A stretch of DNA of 64,000 nt from Luteolibacter pohnpeiensis (GTDB taxonomy: Bacteria; Verrucomicrobiota; Verrucomicrobiia; Verrucomicrobiales; Akkermansiaceae), in the NCBI RefSeq assembly GCF_016595435.1, contig NZ_JAENIJ010000019.1, forward strand, positions 1 through 64,000, read 5' to 3'. Position 1 is the first letter of the stretch, and every line of letters begins with the position of its first letter. Positions 27,813 through 38,100 of this stretch are shown here, piece after piece. The translations under genes were made by a program, and so were the position numbers. The notes under the pieces are model-generated. The model made no database searches. It was not told where the DNA came from and saw only the letters and a program-made list of their open reading frames with translations.

Positions 27813-28861
27813 TAAGCGAGTCCCTCAAACAAATCGAGTTGTTCTTCGTCTTTGCGATCCGCGAAGCGAACGCCAGCTCCGATCAAGCGCACCGGGCGTC
27901 CCCGTCCCCGTTTCCACGCTTCAGCAGCCAGCTCTTCATAGATCTCCGGATCCGGAATATTTCCCGCACGTTCTGCCGTAGTTCGCTCGAAATCGGCGAA
28001 TTTCAGCTTCACGACCAACGACCTGATTTCGCGATCCGAGTGCTTCAGCGAAATTTCTTCAACCACCTCCGCAATGAGGCGGCGCATCGGTGGGATCAGA
28101 TCCTCAAGCGAAAGCAGATTTTCAGCAAACGTCCGCTCACTGCTCACCGATTTGCGGGTTCTTTCCGGGGAGACGGCTCGGTCGTCGATCCCACGGCACA
28201 GATTCCAAAGTTCGATGCCCCATTTGCCGAATAAGCGGGCGAGTTCCACCTTCTCGAATTTCTGCAAATCGGCACACGTTTCGACTCCCATTTCAGCGAG
28301 TTTCTCGCGCGATTTTTTGCCGACTCCCCACAGTTTGCCGACAGGTAGGGCAGTCACAAACGCAGAAAGATTTTCCTCGGTCACTTCATACTGGCCGTTC
28401 GGCTTGTTCCAATCGGACGCGATCTTCGCCAGCATCTTGTTAGAGGCAATCCCGGCGGATGCGGTCAATCGGGTTTCCTCCCATATCTGAGCCCGGATTT
28501 CCCGAGCAATCGCCGCGCTGCTAGTCGATAAGTGAGAAACATCCAGGTAGGCTTCATCCAATGACAACGGCTCGATCAATTCGGTGAAACGACTGAAGAT
28601 CGATCGAATCCGCGCGCTTGCCGCCCGGTAGAGCTCGAACCGAACCGGCACGAGAATCAGATGCGGACAAAGCTCGAGTGCCTTGAAAACCGGCATCGCC
28701 GAGCGGCACCCGTATTTCCGGGCTTCATAGTTCGCCGTGGTAAGCACGCCGCGGCGACTGCTGCCTCCGACAGCCACGGGTTTTCCGCGCAGCGACGGGT
28801 TCTCACGTTCCTCGATCGCTGCGTAAAAACAATCCATGTCGATATGGATGATCTTCCGCAC
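27812..28861 (-). CDS. dinB: DNA polymerase IV (Y-family)
   Basis: 349 residues from a GTG at 28861 that places the polymerase motif right at the N-terminus (RKIIHIDMDCFYAA). The longer frame to 28921 overlaps the YkgJ gene. Catalytic carboxylates are in HIDMDCFYA and PLSLDEAYLDVS. The palm/fingers block is GVLTTANYEARKYGCRSAMP. The helix-hairpin-helix is GVGKKSREKLAEMGVE. The little-finger domain follows, and the end DLFEGLA resembles a beta-clamp-binding tail (QxDLF type: QLDLFE). It performs error-prone translesion synthesis. It is the third gene of amidase-YkgJ-dinB, with a 10-base gap. Confidence 0.95.
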   Translation of the reverse strand: MRKIIHIDMDCFYAAIEERENPSLRGKPVAVGGSSRRGVLTTANYEARKYGCRSAMPVFKALELCPHLILVPVRFELYRAASARIRSIFSRFTELIEPLSLDEAYLDVSHLSTSSAAIAREIRAQIWEETRLTASAGIASNKMLAKIASDWNKPNGQYEVTEENLSAFVTALPVGKLWGVGKKSREKLAEMGVETCADLQKFEKVELARLFGKWGIELWNLCRGIDDRAVSPERTRKSVSSERTFAENLLSLEDLIPPMRRLIAEVVEEISLKHSDREIRSLVVKLKFADFERTTAERAGNIPDPEIYEELAAEAWKRGRGRPVRLIGAGVRFADRKDEEQLDLFEGLA

Positions 28862-28871
28862 CTGGCAATTG

Positions 28872-29270
28872 CTAGACCGGATCGATTCCCGGCGCCACTC
28901 GCGGAACCGGAATTGCTTCACAAACTTCGCGCCAGCCGGGGAAATTCCATTTATTCGGGAATCCCCCGCATTGGGAGGGCTTCACCGCGTGAATGCGACA
29001 CGAATTGCCATCTAACATGATGCACTCGTGGTTCTCTTTTTCGAGCAACGAGAGCCCCTGGCGATTCGTTCTCAGCCGGGTGTAACGGGAAATAAAATCC
29101 ATTTCCGAAAGCTGCAAATGCTGCGCGATGGGGGCGATTTCATCCTCTTCAATCCGCACATCACCCGGCCATTTGCAGCACGCGGTGCAGCGCTGGCAGA
29201 CATAAAAAACGTCGGGATTCAGTTCGGTATCGCGGTTGCCCGGGCTTCCGCAGGAATCGACATGAGACAT
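28872..29270 (-). CDS. YkgJ-family cysteine-cluster protein
   Basis: 132 residues from ATG 29270 (the frame start at 29339 overlaps the amidase). The Zn/Fe-S-binding pattern CQRCTACCKWPGDV is followed by ISRYTRLRTNRQGLSLLE, then CIMLDGNSCRIHAVKPSQC, giving the eight-cysteine layout of the YkgJ/UPF0153 family. The family has no settled biochemical role; metal binding is likely. It lies 20 bases after the amidase and 10 before dinB, so the three are probably cotranscribed. Confidence 0.88.
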   Translation of the reverse strand: MSHVDSCGSPGNRDTELNPDVFYVCQRCTACCKWPGDVRIEEDEIAPIAQHLQLSEMDFISRYTRLRTNRQGLSLLEKENHECIMLDGNSCRIHAVKPSQCGGFPNKWNFPGWREVCEAIPVPRVAPGIDPV

Positions 29271-29290
29271 CTCACGAAAAAATCCGATGC

Positions 29291-30007
29291 TCAGAGTTTT
29301 TGATAGTAAAAGTTCACCCGACCGAGAAATGCCTGCCACTTCTTCCCGGGCTTGCCATTATCCATCAGGAAATGCGGGCAGTTTTTGTTCGGCGGATTCT
29401 TTCCGTTGCGTGGCCAATGGTAATGCGGCACGACGTTTTTCAGCGGAATGTTGTTCTTTTTCATCAACACCGCAGTCAGCTTGGCTGTCCGGTCGATAGT
29501 CGCGGCCAAATTTGATCCGCGTTGTTCGCACATTTCGATGCCGATCGAATAGCGATTGCCCGGGCCATCGAAATCCGCGTGTTCGCCCTGTTCACTGGTG
29601 GGCATGTGTTGAATGGCGACGTGATCATCCACCGTGAAATGCCAAATGAGGAAACCGATGCGGTTGCCGCCTTTCCGGATCGCTGAGCGCAGCGCTCCAC
29701 GTTTGAGGGCGAGGGCGTGACGTTCTGCATCCGCCGTGTAGTTCTGGGTGCTGTGAATCGTGATGTAGCGTGGAATCATCGGCCGGACCACTTTCCGCCC
29801 ATAAGTTCCGGCCGGAACCATATCCACCTTCAAATTAACCTGCCGCATCATCGCCGCCATCGATGCTGGCGAGCTATGAGTCGCCGAGACGGACTTCTGC
29901 TTCGACCAGCTGTCACTCGTGCCCGATGGCGGGCCAAGTTGTTGGCATTGCAGAGTTAATAAAAGAAGCGGGAAAAGGAGGAGGCAAAGTGTGAAACGTC
30001 TCACCAT
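29291..30007 (-). CDS. N-acetylmuramoyl-L-alanine amidase (Amidase_2/AmpD-like), secreted
   Basis: 238 residues from ATG 30007, where a signal with Cys (MVRRFTLCLLLFPLLLL then LQCQQ) begins. The frame to 30103 adds 32 residues outside the signal. The Amidase_2/PGRP domain shows the Zn ligands ITIHST, VVPHYHWP and NKNCPHF, plus the conserved FLIWHFTVDDHVAIQHMP and SIGIEMCEQ. It should cleave the amide between MurNAc and L-Ala in peptidoglycan or muropeptides outside the cytoplasm. Lipidation is uncertain because the residue before Cys is Gln. It is divergent from the ROK kinase. Confidence 0.9.
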   Translation of the reverse strand: MVRRFTLCLLLFPLLLLTLQCQQLGPPSGTSDSWSKQKSVSATHSSPASMAAMMRQVNLKVDMVPAGTYGRKVVRPMIPRYITIHSTQNYTADAERHALALKRGALRSAIRKGGNRIGFLIWHFTVDDHVAIQHMPTSEQGEHADFDGPGNRYSIGIEMCEQRGSNLAATIDRTAKLTAVLMKKNNIPLKNVVPHYHWPRNGKNPPNKNCPHFLMDNGKPGKKWQAFLGRVNFYYQKL

Positions 30008-30132
30008 GGTGTTGTAACATGCTTTCTTCAGATCCGCGAATCGAAATTTTACAGATCCGTAATAATGAGCCGTGGCCTTGACAGTCCCGAGGCGGAAAAA
30101 CATGATTCGTTAAACCCTGAAACAAACATCTA

Positions 30133-31152
30133 ATGGCAGATCTTCCCTCCTATTTCGTCGGCCTTGACATCGGCGGCACCACCGTAAAAAGCGTGATCGT
30201 CAATTCGAACGGGGAACAGGTCGGAGACCTTGTCGAGGTGCGCAGCCATGTGAAAAACGGCTACGAAGCGACCTTTGCCCAACTGGACAGCGCTATTGAT
30301 CAACTCACCGCCAACGCAGGCGTCACCAAAGAAGCGGTGCGCGGCATCGGACTTGACGTTCCAGCACCTAGCAGCGATGGCGTGATCTGGGGGCGTGCCA
30401 ATTTAGGCGACGATTGGGTCGGCACTGACATTCGTGGCAAATACATGGAGCGCACCGGCATTCCTGTTTTCATGACCAACGATGGCAACGCAGCGGCTCT
30501 GGGTGAATACGCACTGCGGCTCAAGCACCTCGGCAGCCTCCTTCTGATCGCACCAGGCACCGGCTTGGGTGGCGGACTCGTTCTCCCGGGCGGTCGCAGC
30601 TACGAAGGTGCCAACGGCCTGGCTTTGGAAGTCGGTCACATCAGCGTGCCATTTCGTGAAGATGATGGCGAACTACCTCAATGCTCCTGCGGCTTGAAGG
30701 GTTGCGCCGAAGCTTGGGTTTCTCTCGTCGCCCTGCGTCGCCGCGTCGGTTTGGAATTGGCAAAACCTGAGAATGCCGACCATCCGCTCAATCAAGGTGA
30801 TACCACGATTGAAGAAAAAGCATTCCAGCTGCGGGATTACGCGGCAAAGGGTGATCCTCTGGCGGTTGGTATCTTCAAGCAACAGGGTTTCATCCTCGGC
30901 TATGCGATTGCCGATCTGGTGAGAGTCTTCGATCCGGGCTTGGTTGTCATTGGCGGCGGACTCGCCGAGACCTCTTTCCGCGATCTCTACATGGAATGGA
31001 TCATGGATGGCTTCAAGGATCGCGCCTGGCCGGTCTACCTGCGCAGCCCGCTGGATCCGGAAAAAATCACCACCCAGTTCCAGTGGGCAATCGGTGGAGA
31101 CGCAGCTGCAGCCGTGGGCATGGCCTATACCGCTCGCGAGCTTTTCCAGTAA
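30133..31152 (+). CDS. ROK-family sugar kinase (glucokinase-like)
   Basis: 339 residues. ATP-binding phosphate-1 motif LDIGGTTVKSVIV is at residues 11-23. The sugar-binding/catalytic region is TNDGNAAALGE with the catalytic Asp, followed by APGTGLGGGLV. The ROK zinc motif is complete: EVGHIS then CSCGLKGCAEAW. A late VIGGGLA closes the ATP site. There is no helix-turn-helix, so it is a kinase rather than a NagC-type regulator. The natural sugar, glucose or another hexose, is not fixed by sequence. Single gene. Confidence 0.92.
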   Translation: MADLPSYFVGLDIGGTTVKSVIVNSNGEQVGDLVEVRSHVKNGYEATFAQLDSAIDQLTANAGVTKEAVRGIGLDVPAPSSDGVIWGRANLGDDWVGTDIRGKYMERTGIPVFMTNDGNAAALGEYALRLKHLGSLLLIAPGTGLGGGLVLPGGRSYEGANGLALEVGHISVPFREDDGELPQCSCGLKGCAEAWVSLVALRRRVGLELAKPENADHPLNQGDTTIEEKAFQLRDYAAKGDPLAVGIFKQQGFILGYAIADLVRVFDPGLVVIGGGLAETSFRDLYMEWIMDGFKDRAWPVYLRSPLDPEKITTQFQWAIGGDAAAAVGMAYTARELFQ

Positions 31153-31187
31153 TCCTGGAATTCCCCTCGCCTTTTCGCTCGGTTTAA

Positions 31188-31214
31188 AGATGCCCCATCA
31201 CCCCATGGGGCATT
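31188..31214. terminator. Palindromic hairpin after the ROK kinase
   Basis: TGCCCCAT at 31191-31198 pairs with ATGGGGCA at 31205-31212 around six bases, 40 bases after the kinase stop. It lacks a following T-run, so it may stabilise the mRNA end or terminate weakly. Confidence 0.4.
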
Positions 31215-31260
31215 GATCCGATTGAATATCTGAGAGTAAAAAGGGCGTTTTTTCTGGTCC

Positions 31261-31292
31261 CGTCACGCGATTTGTGACGACTTCGTCACGCG
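31261..31292. promoter_or_regulatory. CGTCACGCG direct repeats before the phosphate transporter
   Basis: CGTCACGCG occurs at 31261-31269 and at 31284-31292, 23 bases apart. Between them GTGACG (31274-31279) is the inverse of CGTCAC, so the second copy can also form a hairpin. The element ends three bases before the ATG at 31295, suggesting an operator or a translational element for the transporter. Confidence 0.4.
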
Positions 31293-31294
31293 TC

Positions 31295-33088
31295 ATGCTT
31301 GTCCTCGCCTCTGTCCCGATTCACGTAGTCATCCTCGGTTTGCTCCAGGTTCTTGGAGCTCTCGGAGTTTTCCTGTTTGGCATGAAAATCATGTCGGAGG
31401 GAGTCCAGCGGGTCGCTGGCAAACGCCTTCGACTTGCCCTTGCCGGCCTTACCACCAATCGCTTCAGCGGCATCGCCACCGGATTTTTCACCACATCGCT
31501 GGTCCAATCCTCTTCTGCAACCACGGTTCTGGTCGTTTCCTTTGTAAACGCTGGCTTGCTCACTCTGGTTCAATCGATCGGGGTCATCATGGGCGCGAAC
31601 CTTGGAACCACGGTCACCGCTTGGATCGTGGCAATGGTCGGAAAGTTTGATGTATCCAGCGTCGCTCTGCCATTGATCGGAATCGGCCTCCCTTTCCTCT
31701 TCATCGGCAAGAACAAGGGAAAAAGTTGGGGCGAGACGCTGCTTGGATTCGGGCTCGTGTTTTTCGGCCTCGGACTGCTGAAGGACTCGGTCCCGGATCT
31801 CCGGGAACTGATCAAAACCGACCCTGGCACCGCAGAAACCATCCGCAATGTGGTCACCTGGATGGGTGGGCGCGGGATGGCATCCACACTACTCTATCTA
31901 TTCGGCGGCATCATTCTTACGCTGATGGTCCAATCGTCATCCGCCGCGATGGCCATCACCATGACCTGCGCTCTCAACGGCTGGCTGGGTGACGTCGGCG
32001 ATCCAATGCTGGTGTTCCGGAATTCAGCGGCAATCGTGCTTGGTGAAAACATCGGAACCACCGTCACCGCTTGGCTTGCCGCTCTGGGAGCCAATGTGAA
32101 CGCCCGGCGTGCAGCGCGTGCCCACTTCACCTTCAACGTCATCGGCGTGCTGTGGATGTTGATCATTTTCAAGCCCTTCACAATGATGGCGTGGCATCTT
32201 GCAGGCTACCTGCAGGACCATTTCCCCTCTGCAGCTGGAGATGCCCATAAATCGGAAATCGGATTCGCCACTGCCATTTTCCACTCCGCATTCAACTTTG
32301 CCAACATCTGCCTGCTGGTTGCATTCATCCCACAGATCGCCAAACTGGTCGAATGGTGGGTTCGCGATAAATCGCCGCATGCGAGCGATGTCCGCCTGAA
32401 ATACATCTCCCAAGGTCTGGTCGATCTGGGTGAGCTGAATCTTGCAGAAGCCGAGACCGCAACCAAGCGGATGAACACCATCACCTCCCAGATGTTCGAT
32501 GGATTTGTCAACGTGCTGAATAATCCGCACGAAGACCTATCATCGGAAGTCGTCCGACTAAAGCGAATGGAAGATGACTGCGACCTGCTTTTGCACGACA
32601 TCACCTCCTACCTGATCCAGTGTTCCGCGCGCGAAGTTGGTCCCGGAAATGCCGATCAGATCACCTCCATGCTGCGCATTGTTTCAGAGCACGAGGAAGC
32701 CTCCGACCGGATCTATCGCCTGGTCAAAGTCGTTCAGCGTAAATACGAAAAAGGCCACCAGTTTTCAGATGACCGCCATCGCGAGCTCAGTTCGCTTTGC
32801 ACCCAGGTCCGCGCAATCCTCGACCTCTGCACCAACGCGCTCTCCGGCGTCACCGCCGAAATGTTCGAAAACGCCAATCGCCTGGAAGATCGCATCGATC
32901 AACTCCGCAAGCAGCACAACAAGAGCGCAATGCGCCGCATGCAATCCGAAGGCGAGGTGCCAACGGAAATGCTTTATACCGAGATCAACAATCACCTCGA
33001 AGCCATTGGCAACCACGCTCTGAACGTGATCGAAAGCGCCCAACGCTCCAAAGAATCCAAATCCTACGTTCGCGCGGACGACGATTGA
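31295..33088 (+). CDS. Na+/phosphate cotransporter (NptA/YjbB-like) with PhoU-like domain
   Basis: 597 residues from ATG 31295; a GTG at 31274 lies inside the repeat element. The two inverted membrane repeats each carry the QSSSA signature: SLVQSSSATTVLVV then GANLGTTVTAWIVA in the first, and MVQSSSAAMAITMT then GENIGTTVTAWLAAL in the second. These form the phosphate and sodium sites of the PiT/NaPi-II type family. After the eight or so TM helices, residues 370-590 form a helical PhoU-like domain (LKRMEDDCDLLLHDI). It moves inorganic phosphate across the inner membrane, possibly outward as in YjbB. Confidence 0.92.
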   Translation: MLVLASVPIHVVILGLLQVLGALGVFLFGMKIMSEGVQRVAGKRLRLALAGLTTNRFSGIATGFFTTSLVQSSSATTVLVVSFVNAGLLTLVQSIGVIMGANLGTTVTAWIVAMVGKFDVSSVALPLIGIGLPFLFIGKNKGKSWGETLLGFGLVFFGLGLLKDSVPDLRELIKTDPGTAETIRNVVTWMGGRGMASTLLYLFGGIILTLMVQSSSAAMAITMTCALNGWLGDVGDPMLVFRNSAAIVLGENIGTTVTAWLAALGANVNARRAARAHFTFNVIGVLWMLIIFKPFTMMAWHLAGYLQDHFPSAAGDAHKSEIGFATAIFHSAFNFANICLLVAFIPQIAKLVEWWVRDKSPHASDVRLKYISQGLVDLGELNLAEAETATKRMNTITSQMFDGFVNVLNNPHEDLSSEVVRLKRMEDDCDLLLHDITSYLIQCSAREVGPGNADQITSMLRIVSEHEEASDRIYRLVKVVQRKYEKGHQFSDDRHRELSSLCTQVRAILDLCTNALSGVTAEMFENANRLEDRIDQLRKQHNKSAMRRMQSEGEVPTEMLYTEINNHLEAIGNHALNVIESAQRSKESKSYVRADDD

Positions 33089-33101
33089 TTCCTCGCCATC
33101 G

Positions 33102-34943
33102 TCACCGGATAGGAAGCGTTTTCAGCCGCCTTTCTGTCCGTCTTTCTTCGATCATGCGCAACTGTATCAGGCTCACCTCTTCGAGAGCAGCATCTCGGGT
33201 TTTGGTTTGATCTGGAGTTTTGGATTTCTCAGCAAATGCCTCCAAGGCATCAGCCGCTTTCGGTTGATCCAGTCCGAAGAGATAAGAGCTGGCAGTGATC
33301 GATTCCCATCCATCGGCCTGGAGCTGATCAATTGCCCTATCCATCCATACCGGATCGTGCTTAGCCGCGAGCAAACGCCAAATCCACTCTGAGCCCGCCT
33401 TTTCAACAAAAGCGTCTGTGATCAAAACCTCATCTGCGTCGGAAACTCCTGCCAGGTAAGCACAAACCGACTTCCAGAAAGAACTTTTCCAAGGCTGGCC
33501 AAGTTGCTCTATCATGGCATTCTGCCCCTCCTCCACTTCGGCCAATTGGATCAGTAATGTTTTCCATGGTTGCTCTGGCGTCTCCGCAATCTCATCCGTG
33601 ACGCGCAATAGGTGGACCAACACACGAGCGATACTGGCCCGATCTTCTGGCAAGCTATCCTTCCACAGCTCCGCTAGTTCGTTAGCTAAAGCCTCATGAT
33701 CAGTCGAAGAATCCGCCAACTTGCCATCTGGTGAAACCGGTAGTGAAAATGGATCGTCGTTCGCTCCTAGTCGTCTTACTGCAGGCAGTAGAATCTGTTT
33801 TCTCCAAGACTCGCTTTCGCTCTCAAACAATCTTGCCTTGAGTTCACCGGCTTCAGAATCCGACATGACACGAATTTCCTGAAACCAATCATTCCATCGT
33901 GAATCTTTCTGTCCCAGCAACGAGAAATCAGCTTTCGACATATGGATGAGAGCCGTGAACCTGTCTGTTCGACGATCGAGCAACTCCCAGAGTGCAGCCT
34001 GGAAATCAACCTCACCCGCTACAGCTTTTTTCGCTAAAATATCTACAGCGACCCAATGCCGTGACCACCTTGGATCTTGTTGAGTAGCCTCATCCTGCGG
34101 ATCAGGCAACTCTGGGATGATGCATTTCAAAAGCTCGTCCGGCTGACTCGCAACAGGACTTGCGCGCAGTCGCTGTTCTTCCGCCCAACTGGAAATCCAC
34201 TCAAGTCCATCAGCCTCATCGCTCGCCCTGTATTCCTTTTCCACCGCGGCGACCTGATCGAATAATTCGATCGCTTCGGCATTCCGTCCCGCCTGCCGGG
34301 TGAATTCGGCGCGGAGGTAGGCAAATATCCGTTTCTCATCCTGGCTCGGCCAGTTGGCGCTCGCCGCTTGTTTCAGCTCAGCAATCAGTTTTTCCAGTTC
34401 AATTTTTCTCAATTCCTGCTGCCAATCTTCAAGCGTGCCATTTTCCTCCTGGAACGCTCCAATGGCCTGGAGCCTCCTGCTCTGCATTAACTGTCGACGC
34501 TCGTTGGTTGGTAAAAATTCGCCACAGGTTCGCGCCCATAACTCGTCGAACCACTGACTCCGCCGAAATGCTTCCTCATGCCCAGAGATCGCATGTTTCT
34601 CCGCTTCACTCAGATGCAAGGCCGGGTGATCGAGAAATTCTCGCAGCTTGGATTTTGTTTCCTGATCGACCGATTCCCAATCGCTTTCGCTTCCCGCGAA
34701 AAGATCAGCCGGACAAATAGTTACGCTACCATAGAGGATCGATGGATTGTCGGAAAGATCACGCGCTGCAGGTCCATAACGGGAATAGCTGCACAAACCC
34801 ATAAACACCGATTCTGAACCACAAACCGGGCATCTGTGCATCATAGGCTTCAAAACGGTCGCACTCGCTTTGACAGCCAACAGAACCACCGAAATCGAAA
34901 CGAAAATTATCCGCAATCTCCCGATCCGTGGGCTTGAAATCAT
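33102..34943 (-). CDS. Secreted protein with N-terminal CPVC motif (DUF2225-like start), unknown function
   Basis: 613 residues. An N-terminal hydrophobic signal (RIIFVSISVVLLAVKASA) is followed at once by HRCPVCGSESVFMGLCSYSR and later VTICPADL. This resembles the zinc-ribbon-like start of DUF2225 proteins, but the second CxxC is reduced to CPAD. Residues 180-260 are helical with a TPR-like stretch (AEFTRQAGRNAEAIELFDQV). The remainder is acidic, helical and Trp-rich with no recognised domain. It is convergent with nptA. The function is unknown; the DUF2225 link is weak. Confidence 0.72.
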   Translation of the reverse strand: MISSPRIGRLRIIFVSISVVLLAVKASATVLKPMMHRCPVCGSESVFMGLCSYSRYGPAARDLSDNPSILYGSVTICPADLFAGSESDWESVDQETKSKLREFLDHPALHLSEAEKHAISGHEEAFRRSQWFDELWARTCGEFLPTNERRQLMQSRRLQAIGAFQEENGTLEDWQQELRKIELEKLIAELKQAASANWPSQDEKRIFAYLRAEFTRQAGRNAEAIELFDQVAAVEKEYRASDEADGLEWISSWAEEQRLRASPVASQPDELLKCIIPELPDPQDEATQQDPRWSRHWVAVDILAKKAVAGEVDFQAALWELLDRRTDRFTALIHMSKADFSLLGQKDSRWNDWFQEIRVMSDSEAGELKARLFESESESWRKQILLPAVRRLGANDDPFSLPVSPDGKLADSSTDHEALANELAELWKDSLPEDRASIARVLVHLLRVTDEIAETPEQPWKTLLIQLAEVEEGQNAMIEQLGQPWKSSFWKSVCAYLAGVSDADEVLITDAFVEKAGSEWIWRLLAAKHDPVWMDRAIDQLQADGWESITASSYLFGLDQPKAADALEAFAEKSKTPDQTKTRDAALEEVSLIQLRMIEERRTERRLKTLPIR

Positions 34944-35183
34944 CGATTCAGACTAGGACACCGAAGTCTTTGAGCAATATCAAAGTCGCAGACCTGTCCG
35001 ATTCTGCAGATTATTTCGTGGTTCTTAATCATCGCAACATACTATATCTACCACCATAACCCTCCGTATCATACCACATTTAGTCGTTTCCGCTCTCTTT
35101 CGTTGCGAAGGCCCGAAGTTTCGATACACTCCGGGTTGCCCGTTTTTCCCTCGCGGGCTGAACCTCTAACCTTCCTGTCCGGC
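34944..35183. other. Intergenic region upstream of smc
   Basis: A divergent gap of 240 bases with no supportable gene. It should hold the promoters for smc and the minus-strand secreted protein. The frame open from 35103 into smc lacks any conserved residues before 35184 and is treated as leader. A weak GCCCG/CGGGC hairpin is present near 35137-35160. Confidence 0.4.
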
Positions 35184-38100
35184 ATGTATCTGAAAACACT
35201 GGCGATCCACGGCTTCAAGTCGTTCGCCGACAAGACCACCTTTGAGTTCGCCAAGGGCGTGACCGGCATTGTCGGTCCGAACGGTTGCGGCAAATCGAAT
35301 GTCGTGGATGCAATCCGCTGGGTGCTCGGCGAAACTTCCGCCAAGGCATTGCGCGGTGGAGAAATGGCTGACGTCATTTTCAACGGAACTGAAAAACGCA
35401 AACCGCTCGGCATGGCGGAGGTCACTCTGACGATGGCCGATTGCGAAGGACCTCTGAAGGTCGATTTCAACGAAGTTGGCATCACACGCCGGGTTTTCCG
35501 GGATGGCCGCTCCGAATATCGGATCAATAACACGCTTTGCCGCCTGAAGGACATCCATGACATGCTGATGGATACCGGGATCGGCCGCACCGCCTACTCG
35601 ATCATGGCTCAGGGCCAGATCGACCAGATTCTTTCGTCGAAACCGGAAGAACGCCGGGCGGTTTTCGAAGAAGCGGCAGGCATCACCAAATTCAAGCGCG
35701 AGAAAAAGGAAGCGTTGCGCAAACTGGAATACACCGAGGCCAACCTGCTGCGGGTGTCCGATGTTTTGGCCGAGCAGGAGCGCCGGATGAACTCGCTCAA
35801 GCGGCAGGTTGCCAAAGCCCGCCGTTATCAAGCACTGGCAGCGGATGTCCGGGTGCTGGACACCCACCTCGGTCACAAGAAATTCGTCGAGCTCACGGCT
35901 GAGCGCGATGAATTGCGGAACTCGATCCGTTCGTTGGAAGTTCGCGATACCGAGTTGGAAATGCAGCTGCCGGCCAAGGAGGAAGCGGTGAAGGAGGCCC
36001 GCGCGGCTGCCCGGCTTTTCGAAGGCGAACTGGCTGAACTGCGGCAACAACTCAACGAACATCGCAACCAGCTGACTTCCGCGGAAGGGCGCATGGCCTT
36101 CAATGAGGAGCGCAAAACCGAACTGGAATCGCGCATTCGCCAAAACCACGAGGACATCGCATCGACCCGTGAAAAACTGGCGCAGCAGGAGTTCGAAGTC
36201 GTCGCCGCAAACGAAGCGCTCGACCAATTGAACCGCCGCATCGCCGAGCAAGAGTTGCAGTTGGCAGAACAGGAAAGCCGGACTGCCTCGACCCGTGAAG
36301 ATCGCCAGCGGATCGAGTCCGCATTGCGCGAAACGCGAGGCGAAGCGACGCGTGCGCAAACCTTGATGGCGACGATGCAGGCAAAAATCGAATCCGCCAT
36401 GGCCCAGCTCGAGGGCAATCGCGAGCGCGCCCGCCAGCTGGCCGACGAAGAACAACGGCTATCGCTGGAACTCGAAGAATGCCGCGCTGAACAATCACGG
36501 ATTGCCAACGAAGTCGACGAAACCGGATCACAGCTTTCAGATCTGGAAGATGCGTTCCAGGCCGCAGAGCAGGCATTTCACGATACCCGTGGCGAATTGG
36601 AAACCGCCCGCGCAGCTGCCACGGAATCGAATAAAGTTTTGGCCCAGCGCTCCGCCCGGCTCGATGCGGTTCGCCAGTTGGTGGAAAGTGGTGAAGGTTT
36701 TGAAAAGGGAACGCAGAATGTGCTGAAAGGCCTGGGCAAACCGGATGATTTCAAACCGGGAATCCACGGCGTCCTGGCCTCATTCATCGAGGCGGACAAT
36801 GCCTGTGCTCGCGCAATCGAAGCCGCTTTAGGCAGTCATTTGCAAGCAGTAGTGGTGCAGGATCAGGCCATTGCGGAAGCCATCATCCAACGGCTCACGG
36901 AGGAAAAACTCGGCCTCGCAGCAGTCCTTCCGGAGTCATTTGTGGGTCGCGCCGACGGCGTGAAACCCAACGCCTGCCCTGCGGGGGCTGTCGCATGGGC
37001 GCTGGATCGGGTGAAGTCCGATTCGCGAATTTCCAAGGTCATCGAGAAGTTGCTCAGTGGAGTTTTGGTCGTGCCGGATATGGCGGCGGCGATGAAGCTT
37101 CGCGAATCACAAGCGGGCGTGACGTTGGTCACCTTGGCCGGTGAACTCATCGGCAGCGAGGGCATCGTTCGCGGTGGCGCGGCCGCTGGTGGCAGCACGT
37201 CGGTGTTGGAACAGCAAAACGAAGTGCGCGCCCTGGAAGCGGAGGTCACGGATTTGACCGCTGCAGACGAGGCGGCCCGGGCACGGGTTGCAGATCTGGA
37301 AGGGCGTCAGGAGCAGCTGCGCGAAGAAGTCGAGGTGTCACGCGAGCGCCTGCAGCGCCAGAAAGTTGAACTTTCAACGCTTCAAGGCCAACTGAGCTTG
37401 GCCACGCGTGAGGTGGAGAATTTCGATACGAAAATCGAAAGCATTCACCGCGAGCGCGGCGATCTGGACCATCGGGAAAAAGCAGCTGCCGAGAGCCGTG
37501 AGCATCTGGAAACCGAACTGAGCTCGGTCCGCGAGCGCCTTGAAAGTTTGGAAGATGAGGGGCGCCGCCTGCAATCGGAAGCCGATTCAGCAAGCAGCCG
37601 CGAGCAGGATTTTGCCGATGCCTTGAATGAACTCCGCACGGCCTTGGCGGTGGAGCGCCGAGCCAAGCAGGCTGCTGAGGAGCAGCAAAAGCCGATGGAG
37701 TCACGGCTTTCCGAACTGCGGGAAATCGCGATCCGCCGCGAAACGGAAATCGCATCGTTCGATCAACGCATTGAGGCCGCGATCGCCGAAAACTCACGGC
37801 TTCTGGAGGAAGTGGAAACCCACCGCTGCGAATCAGAGGACTTGCAGGTGGAAATCAACTCGCGTGCCGCTGGCCGGGCCGAGTTGCTGGAAAAAATCGA
37901 ACAGGCTGAAGCCTCGCTTGCCAACGTTCGTCGCGATCATTCGCACGTCAGTGAACAAAAAGGTCGCGAGGAAGTTGCCGTGACCAAACTGGAGCTGCGG
38001 ATCGAAAGCCTCACCTCCACGATTCTTGAACGCCATCAGGTCGAGCTGGCACAATTCGAGCCGGACGCACACGCGCTGCTTTCCTCGATCGCTTCGCAAA

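Noticed and set aside
35166-36455. 429-codon minus-strand frame opposite smc
   Set aside because: Phe/Arg-rich antisense translation of the SMC coiled coil; no coding features.
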